DNA of 64,000 nt from the NCBI GenBank assembly GCA_030762935.1, contig CM060900.1, positions 110,636,620 through 110,700,619 on the forward strand, given 5' to 3'. Each line of letters begins with the position of its first letter. Within the stretch, counting starts at the first letter, position 1. The stretch is from Hymenopus coronatus. Taxonomy: Eukaryota > Arthropoda > Insecta > Mantodea > Hymenopodidae. A program made the translations under genes and the position numbers. The notes beneath the pieces were generated by a model. The model searched no databases. It was not told the DNA's origin and was given only the letters and a program-made list of their open reading frames with translations. Below are positions 62,328-64,000 of this stretch, in pieces.

Positions 62328-64000
62328 GATAAAATATTTCAAATTGCATTCTGCAAAATATCGCTTGTGGTGCTGCTTCTTATGTCCAAAGAAGGGACCA
62401 CAATATTTCACTTTTCTCCATTTGGTCTAGATGTAGTTCATATAAAAGATATTACCAGTTATCCCATTTCTCTGAGAATTTACAAATGCATGTAGTCGCT
62501 CCTCCTAGTTTGCACAAATTCAATTGAGTAATTCACTTGTAATGTAGAAAGACCTCATCTCATCCAATGTCAGAGTAACTAACATAAAAATCTGGTTACA
62601 TCCTGCATTTTACACGTAACTTAAAATTGGTTAAAAACATGGTCAGTCTTTAAAAACAGCTTTTTCTCCACTTGAAGGAGCACATGTCTCCTTAAAGCAT
62701 ATTTTGTTTCTTGACGAGTGCAACAAAATTTGTTTGAAATGTTGTCTTGTTATTAACAAATATGATTTTCACCCTTACTGTTTTTAATGCTTAGTTATTA
62801 TTTTTATATTATATTGACAAAACCTGAATTAAATTGTGAATTGGTCCATTCATTGTTGAAACAATGTACTAAAGAAAACCAAATGTGACGTAAGTAGGTA
62901 AAAAAGCAGTAAGAAGTAATGAAGTATTATTGAGTTTTCACTAATGTGTGCTGGAACTTAAGAACAATAAAACCACTTTTTGGTCACCTACTCTTTAACT
63001 GCATTGGAAACATTTATAGAGCAAGCAACTTTTAATTATGTAGTTCAGGTACATAATTTCCATTTTACTTTTTAATATATGCTTAACAACATTTTGTGCA
63101 AAGAAAGGAAACTAAGTAGTCTTATGGGATAACATACATGTGTTTAGTTTATAAATGATCCTCTTTTTGTATTTTCCAGGTGTTTTTTAAGCGAATTTTG
63201 CAGTGGCCATCAATGGTGTAGATGTAGATCTTGAGACATTCAAAATGTATATTGCTTTTCTTATTTTTTTTATCCTCAGATATGACTTTAAGAAGTGCAA
63301 TGCAACCTACGTTGTTAACTGATGACACCGAAGATTATGAACCTTTCAGCAGGGAGCAGGAAAGCTCTAAGGTGCAGCATGATGGGAACAGTCAGAATTC
63401 ATGTGATGAAGGCATTTCTTCAGGTATGAATAAAACTTGTTGGTTACCAACTATCCGGCACTATTGCCCTATATGAGCCTTGGCCTCTTCCACAATCATT
63501 TTCTGTGCTTTCCTATCTTTTGGTGTTTTTTCTTCATACTTTCACATTCATAAACTTCAAATCGATTAACATTAAACAATATTTTCAGTCTGTGTCTACC
63601 TTTTATTCCTGTAGAGTAACATGTTGCTTCAAAAACTGTTAAGCAAATTCTATTTATCTCAATTGGTTTTAGATGATGCATTAATGTTGCCATAATTCAG
63701 TTATAAAACATACTATAACTTCTCCTATCTCAATTAGAAAAATTTCTTCATTGTAGCATATTTTTTACACGATGCTCCATCGTTGGAACGTATATCCTTC
63801 TTATCATCTTGATTTCAAATTTTCTTAATGGCTCTTGGTTGGATATTGTCTGTGCCGAAGTATCTGCTCGAAATTTGACTACCTGTCTACTCAATGCTTG
63901 ATATATTCGGTTTTCATTATTCCTAGTAGGTATTATACTTTTAAGCTATTTTGGATTTGCAAAGTATGCTTTGTTTTGTGCTTCTGTCAGTCATTTAATG
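62328..64000 (+). repeat. Array unit 15, cut by the window end
   Basis: Runs through the leader, exon A and exon B and into the first 230 bp of the LINE fragment (from 63773). The array therefore continues beyond the window. Confidence 0.85.
63280..63423 (+). CDS. Exon A, unit 15
   Basis: 144 bp, phase 1-1, acceptor TTTATCCTCAG, donor CAG-GTATGA. Same peptide as unit 13, consistent with a recent exchange between the two units. Confidence 0.48.

Larger units (their letters stand above)
29748..64000 (+). repeat. Tandem array of 2.5-kb exon-bearing units
   Basis: Fifteen units are counted, including the split first one. The spacing of the exon-like segments is mostly 2472-2533 bp (35345, 37854-37856, 40354, 42826, 45329 and so on). 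Unit layout: AT-rich leader with the palindrome AAGGAG-CACATGA-CTCCTT, exon-like segment A, short intron, second 3' splice site (TTATTCCTGTAG), antisense LINE fragment, CTCTGCAG with a Thr/Pro-rich frame, then a segment encoding LPEDLLRANPNESLV. Units 1, 2 and 8 are shortened and unit 9 holds a mariner. The array leaves the window on the right. Confidence 0.92.

Overview
This window is AT-rich, repeat-dominated animal DNA, most likely from an insect with a large genome. That reading rests on the mix of elements: a CR1/Jockey-group LINE, tRNA-derived SINEs, two mariner families, a Merlin relic, and two relics of a protein family common in insect genomes (recognised as the DUF7869-type family). 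Placement inside Insecta is inference. No complete conventional host gene, rRNA gene, tRNA gene or CRISPR array is visible.

Layout. 1-3320: a decayed LINE on the minus strand, cut by the window start, with ORF1 (PHD-like finger plus SGNH esterase), endonuclease and reverse transcriptase. 4501-4745 and 6347-6634: tRNA-derived SINEs, the second with a 13-bp target duplication. 5755-6272: a Merlin (ISXO2-like) transposase relic. 8881-12376: a candidate DNA transposon whose 29-bp terminal inverted repeats enclose a broken DUF7869-type gene, itself split by a 935-bp non-autonomous element with 33-bp inverted repeats. 12585-14340: a second, diverged DUF7869-type pseudogene in head-to-head orientation.

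14540-64000: a tandem array of about 2.5-kb units runs to the window end. Its first unit is split by a 14.7-kb mariner-bounded insertion (15021-29747) with TA duplications and an identifiable empty-site paralogue. Inside lie two inverted 4.3-4.8-kb arms, a third direct copy of most of the arm, 63-bp satellite blocks and a dead mariner transposase at the right end. A second mariner (46729-48063), with a full 362-codon transposase frame, is inserted in the ninth unit.

Each array unit carries a 144-bp exon-like segment: a 3' splice site, an open frame of 47 complete codons in phase 1-1, and usually a GT donor. Thirteen of fifteen are open and could be spliced head to tail without a frameshift. 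Every unit from the third onward also carries an antisense fragment of a LINE reverse transcriptase that was amplified with the unit. Whether this is a protein-coding cassette-exon array or a macrosatellite built on an exon fragment cannot be settled from sequence alone. It and the giant mariner are the two most interesting objects here.
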